A stretch of 64,000 nucleotides of DNA from Nocardioides sp. LHD-245 (GTDB taxonomy: Bacteria > Actinomycetota > Actinomycetes > Propionibacteriales > Nocardioidaceae): assembly GCF_030929495.1 (NCBI RefSeq), contig NZ_JAVFWN010000003.1, forward strand, positions 310,001-374,000, in the 5' to 3' direction. Shown piece by piece: positions 16,011 through 24,945 of the stretch; position 1 is the stretch's first letter; every line of letters starts with the position of its first letter. The position numbers and the translations under genes are program-made. Below the pieces are notes generated by a model. The model worked only from the letters and a program-made list of their open reading frames with translations. It made no database searches and was not told where the DNA came from.

Positions 16011-18507
16011 CCCCGAGCTTGCGGTAGATCCGTTGCAGGTGGGTCTTCACGGTGTTCTCCGAGACGTGGAGGGCGGCGGCCACCGCGGCCCGCGTGGGAT
16101 GCCGGGCGAAGGCCGCGATCACGGTGCGTTCCTGGGGGGTCAGCGATGCCGCGACGATCTCCCCGGTGATGCAGTCCGGGACCGGCGCGGCGAGGTAGTC
16201 GAGCAGTGCGGTGTCGCCCTGGTCCGTGGCCAGCGTGCGGAGGGCGGCCAGGTCCGGCGCCGGCAGGTACATCAGGTGGGCGCGGGCGCCGCCCGACCCG
16301 ACGATGGCGAGGACGCGGTCCAGGAGCGCCGCCGCCGGGTCGGGGCGGTCGGCGCGCAGCGCCGCCGCGGCGCCGAGGGTGAGGACGGCGGCCAGGGAGC
16401 GGGTGGTGTGGCCGGGGCGCGCCTCGAGGCGGGGGAGCACACCGAGCGCCTCGGTCGCCTCGCCGGCGAGCAGACGGCCGAGCAGGACCGCCGGGGCCAC
16501 CTGTCCGGCGTACCTCGTGCGCGTGCGCAGGAGCGGCCCGGCCTTGGTGCGGTTGCCGGCCGCCAGCCAGAGCACGGCGAGGGCGGCCCGCACCGCGGCG
16601 CCGCCGAGGCTGTCGGTGGTGCCTGGTGGCGCCGGGGTGCGGGCGAGGGCGGCCTCGACCCGGTGCGCCTCGGTGGCCGCGTGGCCCAGGCCGAGGCGCG
16701 CGTGCATCAGGGTCCAGGTGACGAACGGCCAGAACTCCGAGGCGGCGACGAAGGCGCAGTCGTCGTACTCGGCGATCGCCGCGGTCAGCTCGAAGTCGTC
16801 GAGCAGCAGCGCGGCCTGCCCGATCCGGCCCATCGCGTTGACGTAGGTGCGTGTCTGGCCGGGGCGCCAGGCGGTGGGGTCGACGTGGGCCTGCGCGGCG
16901 CGGGCCTCGCCGCACCGCCCGTCGATCGCGTTGAACCCCACCGCGTAGACGGCCGTCTGATTGAGCGTCTCCGCGCGGGAGCTCATCGTGATCGCTCGCA
17001 TCGCGGCGGTGCGGGCCGCCTCGACCTGCCCGTCCTGGAACAGGGAGTAGCCGAGGTGGCGCAACGTCGTGGCGCCCAGGTCGGCGACGTGGTGCTGCTC
17101 CCCGTCGGGGATGGTGTCGAAGTGGGCGAGCGCCTGCTGGGCGGCGCGACCGGAGTCGTCGAAGCGGCCCAGCGCGCGCAGGCTGGCGACCTTGGCGGTG
17201 TGCAGCATGAGCACCTCGCCGGGGGTGGCCGTGGGCGGGGGCGGGCCGACCCAGGACGCGGGGATCTTGAAGTACTCCGCCGCCGCGCCGAGCGTGGCCG
17301 GATCCCGGTGGCAGGCGAGCCCCCGGCCGAGGGCGAGCGCGGGGTACTGAGTCAGCGCGCGGCTCGGGACGCTCGCCAGCTGACGGTCGAACCGGGCGGT
17401 CGTGATGGTCTCCGGGTTGCTGGCCACCAGCGCGGCGTAGACCCGGCCGGCGACGTCGTACTGCCGGGCGCCGACGGCCACGTCGAACGCCGTCTCGAAG
17501 TTGGCGTTGCGGTACAGCCAGGTCGCCGAGAGTCGGGCGTGACGGGCCTGGGTCGGGGCCGGGAGACGTGCGGCGTCGGCGAGCATCGCGGTCCGCAGCG
17601 ACTCGACGTACTGGAAGACCTGGCGGCCGGGCGCGAACGGGATCCAGCGCCCGAAGCCGTTCCACTCCAGCTCGGCGAGCGTCTCCTTCACCTCGGCGGT
17701 CCCGGCCAGCTCGATCGCGAGGTCGGCGTCGAAGTACGGCGGCAGGCAGGTCGCCAGCACCAGGTCGTACGCCGCTCCGGTGCCGAGCTGGACCCGCAGG
17801 TCCTCGGCGACCAGCGACTGCCAGTCGGGCGTGCTCGGGTCGGCCGCGGCGCGGGCCAGCGACAGCATGCCGGCGCGGACCGCGAGCGGGAACCCGCCGG
17901 TGGCCGCGTGCAGTCCGATCGCGCGCTCGGCGACCCCCGGCTCGCCGAAGGCCGTCAGCAGCTCGTGGGTCTCCTCCTCGGTGAAGGAGAGGTCGGGACC
18001 CGTCAACAGCTCGACCTCGCCGCGCAGGGTGCGCCCGGGGCTGGCGAGGCCGGTGGTGGTCCGGGTGGTGACGACCACCTTGAGGTCGGGGCAGAGCCGG
18101 ACCAGCTGGGCCAGGTCGGCGTCGACCGGGCCGGTGTCGTCCCGCAGCCGCTCGTGGGCGTCCACGACGAGGACGAGCGGCCCGCGCCCGGAGAGCGCGC
18201 CCGCGACGAGGACCGGCAGGTCCGCGGCGCGCTCGATGTCGTCGACCAGCCCGGCGGCCTCGGTGGCGGGCAGCACGCCGAGCCGGCCAGCGTTGGTCAG
18301 CACGGCTCGCCAGAAGTTCGTCCGCGCGACATGGTCGGTCTCAAGGGTCACCCAGATGACCTCGCCGGGCGCGCGGGCCGCGACCCAGCAACGGACCAGG
18401 CTGGTCTTGCCCGAGCCGCTCGGGGCCGACAGCACGACCAGTCGCGGCTCGTCGGGGTCGAGCCGCGCGTGCAGGCGGGGACGTGCGAGCAGGACCGGTC
18501 CCGTCAT
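15949..18507 (-). CDS. LuxR-type (LAL/MalT-like) P-loop transcriptional regulator
   Basis: 852 residues. Walker A is APSGSGKT (28-35) and Walker B is PLVLVVDAHE. A long helical TPR-like middle follows. The LuxR helix-turn-helix is at the C-terminus (LTPQERTVIAAFARHPTRAAVAAALHVSENTVKTHLQRIYRKLGV, split here by description only). This is the architecture of large ATP-binding LuxR regulators that sense a ligand through the central domain. It is paralogous over its full length to the regulator at 1-2315; the two bracket the duplicated lipoprotein/sortase units. The ATG at 18507 abuts a perfect inverted repeat that includes its ribosome site. The end overlaps the convergent MFS gene. A control role over the locus is inferred from position. 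Confidence 0.9.
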   Translation of the reverse strand: MTGPVLLARPRLHARLDPDEPRLVVLSAPSGSGKTSLVRCWVAARAPGEVIWVTLETDHVARTNFWRAVLTNAGRLGVLPATEAAGLVDDIERAADLPVLVAGALSGRGPLVLVVDAHERLRDDTGPVDADLAQLVRLCPDLKVVVTTRTTTGLASPGRTLRGEVELLTGPDLSFTEEETHELLTAFGEPGVAERAIGLHAATGGFPLAVRAGMLSLARAAADPSTPDWQSLVAEDLRVQLGTGAAYDLVLATCLPPYFDADLAIELAGTAEVKETLAELEWNGFGRWIPFAPGRQVFQYVESLRTAMLADAARLPAPTQARHARLSATWLYRNANFETAFDVAVGARQYDVAGRVYAALVASNPETITTARFDRQLASVPSRALTQYPALALGRGLACHRDPATLGAAAEYFKIPASWVGPPPPTATPGEVLMLHTAKVASLRALGRFDDSGRAAQQALAHFDTIPDGEQHHVADLGATTLRHLGYSLFQDGQVEAARTAAMRAITMSSRAETLNQTAVYAVGFNAIDGRCGEARAAQAHVDPTAWRPGQTRTYVNAMGRIGQAALLLDDFELTAAIAEYDDCAFVAASEFWPFVTWTLMHARLGLGHAATEAHRVEAALARTPAPPGTTDSLGGAAVRAALAVLWLAAGNRTKAGPLLRTRTRYAGQVAPAVLLGRLLAGEATEALGVLPRLEARPGHTTRSLAAVLTLGAAAALRADRPDPAAALLDRVLAIVGSGGARAHLMYLPAPDLAALRTLATDQGDTALLDYLAAPVPDCITGEIVAASLTPQERTVIAAFARHPTRAAVAAALHVSENTVKTHLQRIYRKLGVNSREAVVQKAIELDLLARR

Positions 18508-18532
18508 GAGTCGCCCCCTTTCGGGGCGACTC
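18508..18532. promoter_or_regulatory. Perfect inverted repeat touching the regulator start codon
   Basis: GAGTCGCCCC (18508-18517) and GGGGCGACTC (18523-18532) are perfect 10-base arms around a 5-base loop. The repeat directly abuts the ATG of the minus-strand regulator. On the mRNA the GAAAGGGGG ribosome site lies in the loop and inner arm, so it could be a hairpin that hides the ribosome site or an autoregulatory operator. It shares GTCGCCC with the three motif copies. Confidence 0.6.
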
Positions 18533-18580
18533 TAGTGGCGGGCCGCGACGCTGTGAGCCGAATCCGGGACTGGCCGGAGG

Positions 18581-18943
18581 TCAGACGCGTGCTTCGCCGC
18601 CCCAGTTGGCGAGCTTGACGGCGATGTCGTGCAGGCGGCTCTCGGGAACGCCCTCCGCCTGGAAGGCGAGCTGGACGTGGTCCTCGGAGGTGCGGGCGAA
18701 GCCGACCCGTCCGGACTCGGGCAGGTGCTCGATGATCCGGATCAGTCGGTTGCCGATCCGGCCGAGCTGCGAGGCGTGCTCGTCGGAGAGCTGGCCGAGG
18801 GCCTCGGGCTCGCGGTGGTGGAGGGTCAGGCCGAGCCGGTCACCGGCGTCGTGGCGGGCGAGGATCCAGACCTCGTCCTCCCAGATCACCTGGCCGGGGG
18901 CGAAGGACGTGCTGTCGATGAGCGGCTGCGCGGACTCCGTCAT
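18581..18943 (-). CDS. Small protein, possibly degenerate HIT-fold
   Basis: 120 residues from the ATG at 18943. The stretch LHHREPEALGQLSDEHASQLGRI and the following helix resemble the middle of HIT-family nucleotide hydrolases. However, the HxHxH catalytic triad is absent: the equivalent position reads EDHVQLAF. It could be a catalytically dead HIT relative or an unrelated conserved actinobacterial protein. It is divergent from the sigma factor gene and not obviously in an operon. Function not assigned. Confidence 0.7.
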   Translation of the reverse strand: MTESAQPLIDSTSFAPGQVIWEDEVWILARHDAGDRLGLTLHHREPEALGQLSDEHASQLGRIGNRLIRIIEHLPESGRVGFARTSEDHVQLAFQAEGVPESRLHDIAVKLANWGGEARV

Positions 18944-19114
18944 GGCCTCACTCTGCCACCCGCCCTCCCGCTGCCGTCCGGCGCCCCCTGTCTGTGCGGT
19001 CCGACGACCGAATTCGTCGTCGGGGAGCCCGGGTGACGGCAATTCTGGTTGGTGAACCGCGCCTCCGCGCCTCCGCGGTGCAACGATCGTCCCGGATCCG
19101 GACATGGGAGAGGT

Positions 19115-19693
19115 ATGAGGGACATCGCGGATCTCGGAGCCGCCCGGGAGGACGACTTCCGCCGCCTGTACGCCGCGCACTTCGACGCGGTGCTCGGCTT
19201 CGCGCTGCGCCGGACCGACCGCCCCGAGGACGCGGCGGACGTCACCGCCGACACCTTCCTGGTCGCGTGGCGTCGCCTGGCGCACGTGCCGCGCGGGGAC
19301 GGCACCCGGCCGTGGCTGTACGGCGTCGCGCGGCGCACGCTCGCCAACCACCGGCGCGGGGAGGGGCGACGGACCGCGCTCGGCGAGCGGCTGCGCGGCC
19401 AGCTCGCCCATGCCGTCGCCGATCTGGCCGACGAGGCCGTGCACCGCGCGGACGTGACCGCCGCGATGAAGCGGCTCAGCGCTCGCGACGAGGAGGTCCT
19501 CCAGCTGCACCTGTGGGAGGGACTGGCGCCGCGCGAGATCGCCGAGGTGCTCGGTCTCCCGGCGACCGTCGTACGGCCGCGGCTGTCGCGGGCGCGGTCC
19601 CGGTTGCGTGCGCTGCTCGGCAACGATCCGCCCGGCGCCGGACATCTTCCCAGCGAACCCGTCCCGTCGATCCCGAAGGAGAGCCCCCGATGA
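19115..19693 (+). CDS. ECF-type RNA polymerase sigma factor
   Basis: 192 residues. Region 2 is DDFRRLYAAHFDAVLGFALRR, then DAADVTADTFLVAWRRL and WLYGVARRTLANHRR. Region 4 is LSARDEEVLQLHLWEGLAPREIAEVLGLPATVVRPRLSRAR (helix-turn-helix). The ATG at 19115 follows a GGGAGAGG ribosome site; an upstream in-frame start at 19049 lacks one. The stop overlaps the next gene by four bases (ATGA), implying translational coupling with a likely regulator of sigma activity. Confidence 0.9.
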   Translation: MRDIADLGAAREDDFRRLYAAHFDAVLGFALRRTDRPEDAADVTADTFLVAWRRLAHVPRGDGTRPWLYGVARRTLANHRRGEGRRTALGERLRGQLAHAVADLADEAVHRADVTAAMKRLSARDEEVLQLHLWEGLAPREIAEVLGLPATVVRPRLSRARSRLRALLGNDPPGAGHLPSEPVPSIPKESPR

Positions 19694-20388
19694 ACCGTCC
19701 GATCACCGACGCCGTCGTCGCCGGTCTCCACCTCCACGAGGGTCGCGCCGAGCTGCTGGAGGAGATCATGACCCTCGCCCCCGTCGAGACCCCCGTCCCC
19801 GTCCGCAGGCACCGCCGCGTGCTGCCCGTCCTCACCGCCGCCGCGGCGGTCCTGGCCGTCGTCGCCGGCGCCGCCTGGCTCGGCCGCCTGAACGGGCCGG
19901 AGCCGGCCGTGGACCCGCAGCCCGCCGCCCCGGTGAGCACCGTCACCGCTCCGCCGAGCGGGACCCCCACCCCGAGCAGCAGGGCCGACCAGCTGCCGCC
20001 GATTCCGAAGCGCCCGGTGTTGATCAGGGCCGTGGGTTGGGAGATCGGGATCGACGAGCAGGTCGGCGAGGTCGCGTGGAGCGGCCCCGGCGACGCACGG
20101 CTGCTGACGGTGACGGTGGGCAACGTGCGCGACCCCTTTCGCTACGACCGCTACGAGGACGCGGACGTTCGGCGGGAGATCACCGTCCTGGGCAAGCGCG
20201 CCCTGCTCGCCGAGTGGAAGCAAGGCGACGTCCAGTATCGCGCGGCCGTGGTGTCCATGAATCGCACGACGATCCTCATTCTCGAGGGCACCGCGATGGC
20301 CAGGGCCGACTTCCTCGACGTCGTCGGAACAGCGCAGCGGGTCACGCGGGCCGACTACGAGGAGGCGATCGTCGCGGCGACCGGCTGA
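19690..20388 (+). CDS. Membrane protein co-encoded with sigma factor (putative anti-sigma)
   Basis: 232 residues. A short N-terminal cytoplasmic part (about 42 residues) carries an acidic helix (ELLEEIMTLAP). One transmembrane helix follows (VLPVLTAAAAVLAVVAGAAWLG), then a Pro/Thr-rich linker and an extracytoplasmic domain of about 140 residues. The layout fits an anti-sigma factor or the CU044_5270-like partners of actinobacterial ECF sigmas. The cytoplasmic part has no HxxxCxxC zinc motif. The ATGA overlap with the sigma gene supports a joint role. Confidence 0.75.
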   Translation: MNRPITDAVVAGLHLHEGRAELLEEIMTLAPVETPVPVRRHRRVLPVLTAAAAVLAVVAGAAWLGRLNGPEPAVDPQPAAPVSTVTAPPSGTPTPSSRADQLPPIPKRPVLIRAVGWEIGIDEQVGEVAWSGPGDARLLTVTVGNVRDPFRYDRYEDADVRREITVLGKRALLAEWKQGDVQYRAAVVSMNRTTILILEGTAMARADFLDVVGTAQRVTRADYEEAIVAATG

Positions 20389-20420
20389 GACCGCCCGCGC
20401 GCGGACGGTCGCCCGCTCAA

Positions 20421-20426
20421 TAGGCT
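20421..20426 (+). promoter_or_regulatory. -10 box of purC (leaderless)
   Basis: TAGGCT ends 7 bases before the GTG start, so the transcript probably begins at the start codon. No ribosome site is visible. Confidence 0.6.
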
Positions 20427-20433
20427 GTCGCCC

Positions 20434-21336
20434 GTGACGCTCGCGAACATCCCGCCCGCCCCGGAGCTCCCCGGCGCCCGCCATCTGCACTCCGGCAAGG
20501 TGCGTGACCTCTACGAGCTCACCGAGGGCCCGCATGCCGGCAAGCTGCTCATGGTCGCCAGCGACCGGCTGTCGATCTTCGACTTCGTGCTGGCGACGAC
20601 GATCCCCGACAAGGGCGAGATCCTCACCCGGATGTCGCTGTGGTGGTTCGAGCAGCTGGCGTCCCTGGTGCCGAACCACGTCATCTCCACGGACGTCCCC
20701 GCGGCCGTGCGCGGTCGCGCGGTCATCTGCGAGCGCCTCGACATGTTCCCCGTCGAGTGCGTCGCCCGCGGCTACCTGACCGGCTCCGGCCTGCTCGACT
20801 ATCGCGCCAGCGGCGAGGTCTGCGGGATCGCCCTGCCCGCGGGTCTCGAGGACGGCAGCCGGTTGCCCGAGCCGATCTTCACGCCGGCCACGAAGGCCGA
20901 GCTCGGCGACCACGACGAGAACGTCTCGTACGACGCCGTCGCCGCCACCGTCGGCGCCGAGACCGCCGCGGCGCTGCGGGACCTCACCCTCCGGGTCTAC
21001 CGCCGGGCCGAGGAGATCGCCCGCGAGCAGGGGATCCTGCTCGCCGACACCAAGTTCGAGTTCGGCGTCGTCCCCGACGGCGACGGCCGGATCGTGCTCG
21101 CCGACGAGGTGCTCACCCCCGACTCCTCCCGGTACTGGCCCGCCGACGACTGGCAGCCCGGCCGCACGCAGCCGTCGTACGACAAGCAGATCGTGCGCAA
21201 CTGGGCGCTCTCGCCCGAGAGCGGCTGGGACAAGGCGTCGGGGGAGGCTCCGCCGCCGCTCCCCGCCGAGGTGGTCGAGCGCACCCGCCGTCGCTACATC
21301 GAGGCCTACGAGCTCCTCACCGGCGAGACCTTCTGA
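20434..21336 (+). CDS. purC: Phosphoribosylaminoimidazole-succinocarboxamide synthase
   Basis: 300 residues, GTG start. This enzyme joins aspartate to CAIR with ATP to form SAICAR, a step of de novo purine synthesis in the cytoplasm. Family signatures seen: HSGKVRDLYE near the N-terminus, LLMVASDRLSIFDFV, VECVARGYLTGSG, and the late LADEVLTPDSSRYWP and YDKQIVRNW. Length and motifs match the typical fungal/actinobacterial long PurC form. Other pur genes follow at 27.9, 35.7, 42.6 and 44.2 kb rather than in one operon. Transcription is likely leaderless. Confidence 0.97.
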   Translation: MTLANIPPAPELPGARHLHSGKVRDLYELTEGPHAGKLLMVASDRLSIFDFVLATTIPDKGEILTRMSLWWFEQLASLVPNHVISTDVPAAVRGRAVICERLDMFPVECVARGYLTGSGLLDYRASGEVCGIALPAGLEDGSRLPEPIFTPATKAELGDHDENVSYDAVAATVGAETAAALRDLTLRVYRRAEEIAREQGILLADTKFEFGVVPDGDGRIVLADEVLTPDSSRYWPADDWQPGRTQPSYDKQIVRNWALSPESGWDKASGEAPPPLPAEVVERTRRRYIEAYELLTGETF

Positions 21337-21464
21337 CCGGAGAGCGGACGGGCGGGGCGCGAGCAGCGTGTTACTGCCACCTCACCGACGCGGTTAGTCC
21401 CGCGCACAACCGCCCCGGCGAGCTTCTGGGCCCACGACCAGTGACCGGGCTCACGACCGGCCAG

Positions 21465-21470
21465 TAGTTT
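21465..21470 (+). promoter_or_regulatory. -10 box of acyl-CoA ligase gene (leaderless)
   Basis: TAGTTT ends 6 bases before the ATG at 21477. This spacing argues for that ATG rather than the GTG at 21471. Confidence 0.55.
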
Positions 21471-21476
21471 GTGCGC

Positions 21477-23042
21477 ATGACGAACCTCGCCGAGTTCCTC
21501 GAGAACAGCGCCCAGAACTTTCCCGACCGCACCGCGATCGTCTTCGGAGACACCCGGCTGTCCTACCCGCAGGTCGACGGCGCGGCCAACCAGGTCGCCA
21601 ACCTCCTGGTGTCGCGGGGGATCAAGCCCGGTGACAAGGTCGCGCTGAGCTGCCCGAACCTGCCGTACTTCACGATCGTCTACTACGGCATCCTCAAGGC
21701 CGGCGCGACCGTCGTCCCGCTCAACGTGCTGCTCAAGGGCCGCGAGGTCGCCTACCACCTGGGCGACTCGGACGCGAAGGCCTACTTCGCCTTCCAGGGC
21801 ACGCCGGAGCTCGCGATCGGCGCCGAGGCGTACGCCGGCTTCCAGGAGGCCCGCGACAACGGGGACTGCGAGCACTTCTTCGTCATCACCGCCGACCCGA
21901 CCGCGCCGTCGCCGATCGAGGGCACCGAGACCTTCGGTCAGGCGCTCGCCGGCCAGGCGCCGACGTTCGACACCGTCGCCGTGGACGACGACGACACCGC
22001 CGTCATCCTCTACACCTCCGGCACGACCGGTCAGCCCAAGGGCGCCGAGCTGCGGCACCGCAACATGCGCGACAACGCGCTGTCCGGCACGGACCTCTTC
22101 GGCGCCGACCCCGCCCGCCCGGACACCTACCTGTGCGTCCTGCCGCTGTTCCACTCCTTCGGCCAGACCGTCATCCAGAACGGCGGCTTCGCGTTCGGCG
22201 GCACCGTGGTGATGCTCCCGCGGTTCGAGGCCGCGCCCGCGATCGGCCTGATGCTCAAGGAGAAGGTCTCCTTCTTCGCGGGTGTCCCGACCATGTACTG
22301 GGGCCTGCTGAACGCGCTCGACGACACCGTCGACGTGAAGACCCTCGCCGCCAACCTCCGGGTCGCGGTCGCCGGCGGCGCGGCGCTGCCGGTCGAGGTG
22401 CACCACCAGTTCGAGGAGCGCTTCGGGGTCACCATCCTGGAGGGCTACGGCCTCTCCGAGACGTCACCGGTGGCCAGCTTCTCGCCGCACGGCTCGCCGG
22501 TCCGGGTGGGCTCGATCGGCACGCCGATCCCCGGCGTCGAGATGAAGCTCCTCGTGCCCGAGACCTGGGACGAGGTCACCGACCCGGACGGCATCGGCGA
22601 GATCGCCATCAAGGGCCACAACATCATGAAGGGCTACTACAAGCGGCCCGACGCCACCGCCGAGGCGATCGACGCCGAGGGCTGGTTCCGCTCCGGCGAC
22701 CTCGGCCGCAAGGACGCCGACGGCTGGTACTACATCGTCGACCGCTCCAAGGACATGATCATCCGCGGTGGCTTCAACGTGTACCCGCGCGAGATCGAGG
22801 AGGTCCTCCTCACCCACCCCGCCGTGTCCCTCGCGGCCGTGATCGGCGTCCCGCACGAGAGCCACGGCGAGGAGATCAAGGCGTTCGTCATCCTGAAGCC
22901 GGGCGCGAGCGCCACCCCCGAGGAGATCGTGGCCTGGGGCAAGGAGCAGATGGCGGCCTACAAGTACCCGCGCGTCGTCGAGATCGTCGAGGCCCTCCCG
23001 ATGACCGCCACCGGCAAGATCCTCAAGCGCGAGCTCAGCTGA
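21477..23042 (+). CDS. Acyl-CoA synthetase (AMP-forming, long-chain fatty acid type)
   Basis: 521 residues. The enzyme activates a carboxylic acid to acyl-AMP and then acyl-CoA. The phosphate-binding loop is ILYTSGTTGQPKGAE; later motifs are GYGLSET, GWFRSGDLG, and the hinge and lysine region DRSKDMIIRGGFNVYPREIEE, with the catalytic lysine in TATGKILKREL near the end. It resembles FadD-type long-chain ligases, but chain length cannot be read from sequence. The ATG is preferred over a GTG six bases upstream because of the -10 position. The gene stands alone and converges on the ABC permease gene. Confidence 0.92.
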   Translation: MTNLAEFLENSAQNFPDRTAIVFGDTRLSYPQVDGAANQVANLLVSRGIKPGDKVALSCPNLPYFTIVYYGILKAGATVVPLNVLLKGREVAYHLGDSDAKAYFAFQGTPELAIGAEAYAGFQEARDNGDCEHFFVITADPTAPSPIEGTETFGQALAGQAPTFDTVAVDDDDTAVILYTSGTTGQPKGAELRHRNMRDNALSGTDLFGADPARPDTYLCVLPLFHSFGQTVIQNGGFAFGGTVVMLPRFEAAPAIGLMLKEKVSFFAGVPTMYWGLLNALDDTVDVKTLAANLRVAVAGGAALPVEVHHQFEERFGVTILEGYGLSETSPVASFSPHGSPVRVGSIGTPIPGVEMKLLVPETWDEVTDPDGIGEIAIKGHNIMKGYYKRPDATAEAIDAEGWFRSGDLGRKDADGWYYIVDRSKDMIIRGGFNVYPREIEEVLLTHPAVSLAAVIGVPHESHGEEIKAFVILKPGASATPEEIVAWGKEQMAAYKYPRVVEIVEALPMTATGKILKRELS

Positions 23043-23058
23043 ACGGGCGCCCTCGCCG

Positions 23059-23092
23059 GCGCTCTGACCTCGGTGCTCCAGGGTCAGAGCGC
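23059..23092. terminator. Bidirectional hairpin between acyl-CoA ligase and permease
   Basis: GCGCTCTGACC (23059-23069) and GGTCAGAGCGC (23082-23092) are perfect 11-base arms. The right arm overlaps the last codons of the minus-strand permease gene, so the hairpin can serve both convergent transcripts. Confidence 0.6.
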
Positions 23093-24262
23093 GGCGAGTG
23101 CGGCGACGGGTGCCTGTCGGCTTGCGCGTGCCGCCGGGTAGAGGCCGGCGATGCTGCCGACGCCGGCTGTGATGAGGATGGCGGTCAGGCCGACCCAGAG
23201 CGGCAGGGCGGGACTGACGCCTTGGGCTCGCGCGTAGTAGGCGGTCACGGTGTAGCCGGCGATGACGCCGAGGACTCCGCCGCTGGTGGCCATCAGCATG
23301 GACTCGGCAAGGAACTGGGTAGCGATGTCGAGGCGGGTTGCGCCGAGGGCGCGGCGCATGCCGATCTCGGAGCGGCGTTCGATGCTGGCGATGATCATGG
23401 TGTTGGACACGCCGATCCCTCCGACCAGCAGCCCGATGGCGGCGAGTGCGACGAGGAGGCGGTTGAGGGCGTTGTCCGCGGTGACCTTGGCGGCAAGGGC
23501 ATCCGAGGGTCGGGAGACGGCGACCTGACCGGGTTGTTGGGGAGATGCTGTCTGGGGTATGACGTCGCTGACGGCGTGCACTTGTGACTCGATGGAGCGC
23601 AGGTAGAGGCCGGTGGTGGTGCCGTCGTAGTCGAAGTAGGTGTGGGCGGCGGGGGTGGGCAGCATGACCATGGGGTCGATCTCGCTGGCCAGGTCGACGG
23701 GGGCCAAGATGCCGATCACGACGGCCCATTGGCGCCCCAACCACAGCCGGGTGCCCGGCGCATCGACACCGAGCCGGGTGGCTGCCGCGGACCCGAGGAC
23801 GACTGTGGGGTAGTCCTCGTTGGCAGCGGTGAACCAGTGTCCTTGGGCGGTCCTCGCGCGCAGCGTGTTGATCAGCGAGGGGTCCACGGCGGTGACGACC
23901 ACGCTGCTGGTTTGTCCGGACGGCACATAGGGCGAGCGGTAGGCGCCAACACTGTCGAGTTCACCGACCCCGCTGATGTCGGTGACTGGGCTGATGTTCC
24001 CCACCATGGTGACGGCGGTGGCAGGCAACCGCGTCGGCTCGCCGTTCATGTCGTCGGAAGGCACGACGGTGAGCAGGTTCGTACCGAGCTTGGCGAGCTG
24101 TTCTTCGAGGTCGACCCGCGAGGTCTGGGTGATCCCCGTGACGGCCACCATCGCCGCCACACCGATGGCGATGCCGGCCGCGGACAGCAAGAACCGCAGC
24201 GGGTGACCTCGCAGCCCCCGCGAGGCGAGTCGCAGCACATCGGTGGGTCGCAGCAGGCTCAT
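23084..24262 (-). CDS. ABC transporter permease, MacB/FtsX type
   Basis: 392 residues. It has one N-terminal membrane helix (FLLSAAGIAIGVAAMVAV), a large extracytoplasmic domain (about residues 45-270), and then three C-terminal helices with the FtsX-family block NTMIIASIERRSEIGMRRALGATR. It is the membrane half of a mechanotransmission-type ABC system that works with the adjacent ATPase and adaptor. Its ATG overlaps the ATPase stop by four bases. It is the last gene of a minus-strand set that begins with a small secreted protein at 27155. Confidence 0.9.
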   Translation of the reverse strand: MSLLRPTDVLRLASRGLRGHPLRFLLSAAGIAIGVAAMVAVTGITQTSRVDLEEQLAKLGTNLLTVVPSDDMNGEPTRLPATAVTMVGNISPVTDISGVGELDSVGAYRSPYVPSGQTSSVVVTAVDPSLINTLRARTAQGHWFTAANEDYPTVVLGSAAATRLGVDAPGTRLWLGRQWAVVIGILAPVDLASEIDPMVMLPTPAAHTYFDYDGTTTGLYLRSIESQVHAVSDVIPQTASPQQPGQVAVSRPSDALAAKVTADNALNRLLVALAAIGLLVGGIGVSNTMIIASIERRSEIGMRRALGATRLDIATQFLAESMLMATSGGVLGVIAGYTVTAYYARAQGVSPALPLWVGLTAILITAGVGSIAGLYPAARASRQAPVAALAAL

Positions 24263-24945
24263 TGCCGACCACTGCCGGCCTCGTGGACGACGAGTCCGTC
24301 GCGCAATTCGATGCGGCGGCCCATCCGTGCCGCGAGCTCATGGTCGTGGGTGACCACAACCACGGCGGTGCCGTCCGCGGTCAGCTCACGCAGGATCTCC
24401 ACGACCAGCTGCCCATTGACGCTGTCGAGGTTGCCGGTGGGCTCGTCGGCGAGGATGACGGCCGGCTCGCCCATCAGGGCGCGAGCGATCGCCACCCGCT
24501 GCCGCTCACCACCCGAAAGTGCCTGGGGACGATGGTGCAGCCGGTCTTCCAGACCGAGTCGAGCCAACGCTGCGGCGGCGCGGCGACGGCGCTCGCCGTG
24601 CCTGACCCCGGAGTAGAGCAGGCCCTCGGCCACGTTGTCGCAGGCCGTCATCAAGGGTGAGAGGTGGAACTGCTGGAAGACGAATCCGATCGTCTCGGCC
24701 CGCAACCGAGACAGGGCGCGGTCTGAGAGGCGAGCCAGGTCGCGCCCCGCGAGGACGACCTCGCCCGCAGTGGGCCGATCCAACGCCCCGATGAGCTGCA
24801 ACAGCGTGGACTTGCCCGAGCCCGAGGGACCGACCACCGCCACGAAGTCGCCGGGCCACACCCGCAGGCTCACTCCACGCAGCGCCTGGACACCGCCGGG
24901 GTGGTGACGGGTGAGGTCGTGGCACTCGAGGACCGGTGCGCTCAC
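24259..24945 (-). CDS. ABC transporter ATP-binding protein (MacB/LolD type)
   Basis: 228 residues. Walker A is GPSGSGKST, the Q-loop is FVFQQFHL, the signature is LSGGERQRVAIARAL, Walker B is VILADEPTGNLDS, and the switch His is in VVVVTHDHELA. The sequence class matches ATPases that drive MacB/FtsX-type permeases. It overlaps both neighbours by four bases, so the adaptor, ATPase and permease are translationally coupled. Confidence 0.95.
   Translation of the reverse strand: MSAPVLECHDLTRHHPGGVQALRGVSLRVWPGDFVAVVGPSGSGKSTLLQLIGALDRPTAGEVVLAGRDLARLSDRALSRLRAETIGFVFQQFHLSPLMTACDNVAEGLLYSGVRHGERRRRAAAALARLGLEDRLHHRPQALSGGERQRVAIARALMGEPAVILADEPTGNLDSVNGQLVVEILRELTADGTAVVVVTHDHELAARMGRRIELRDGLVVHEAGSGRQ

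Noticed and set aside
18581..18943. Functional HIT hydrolase
   Set aside because: The HxHxH catalytic motif is absent.
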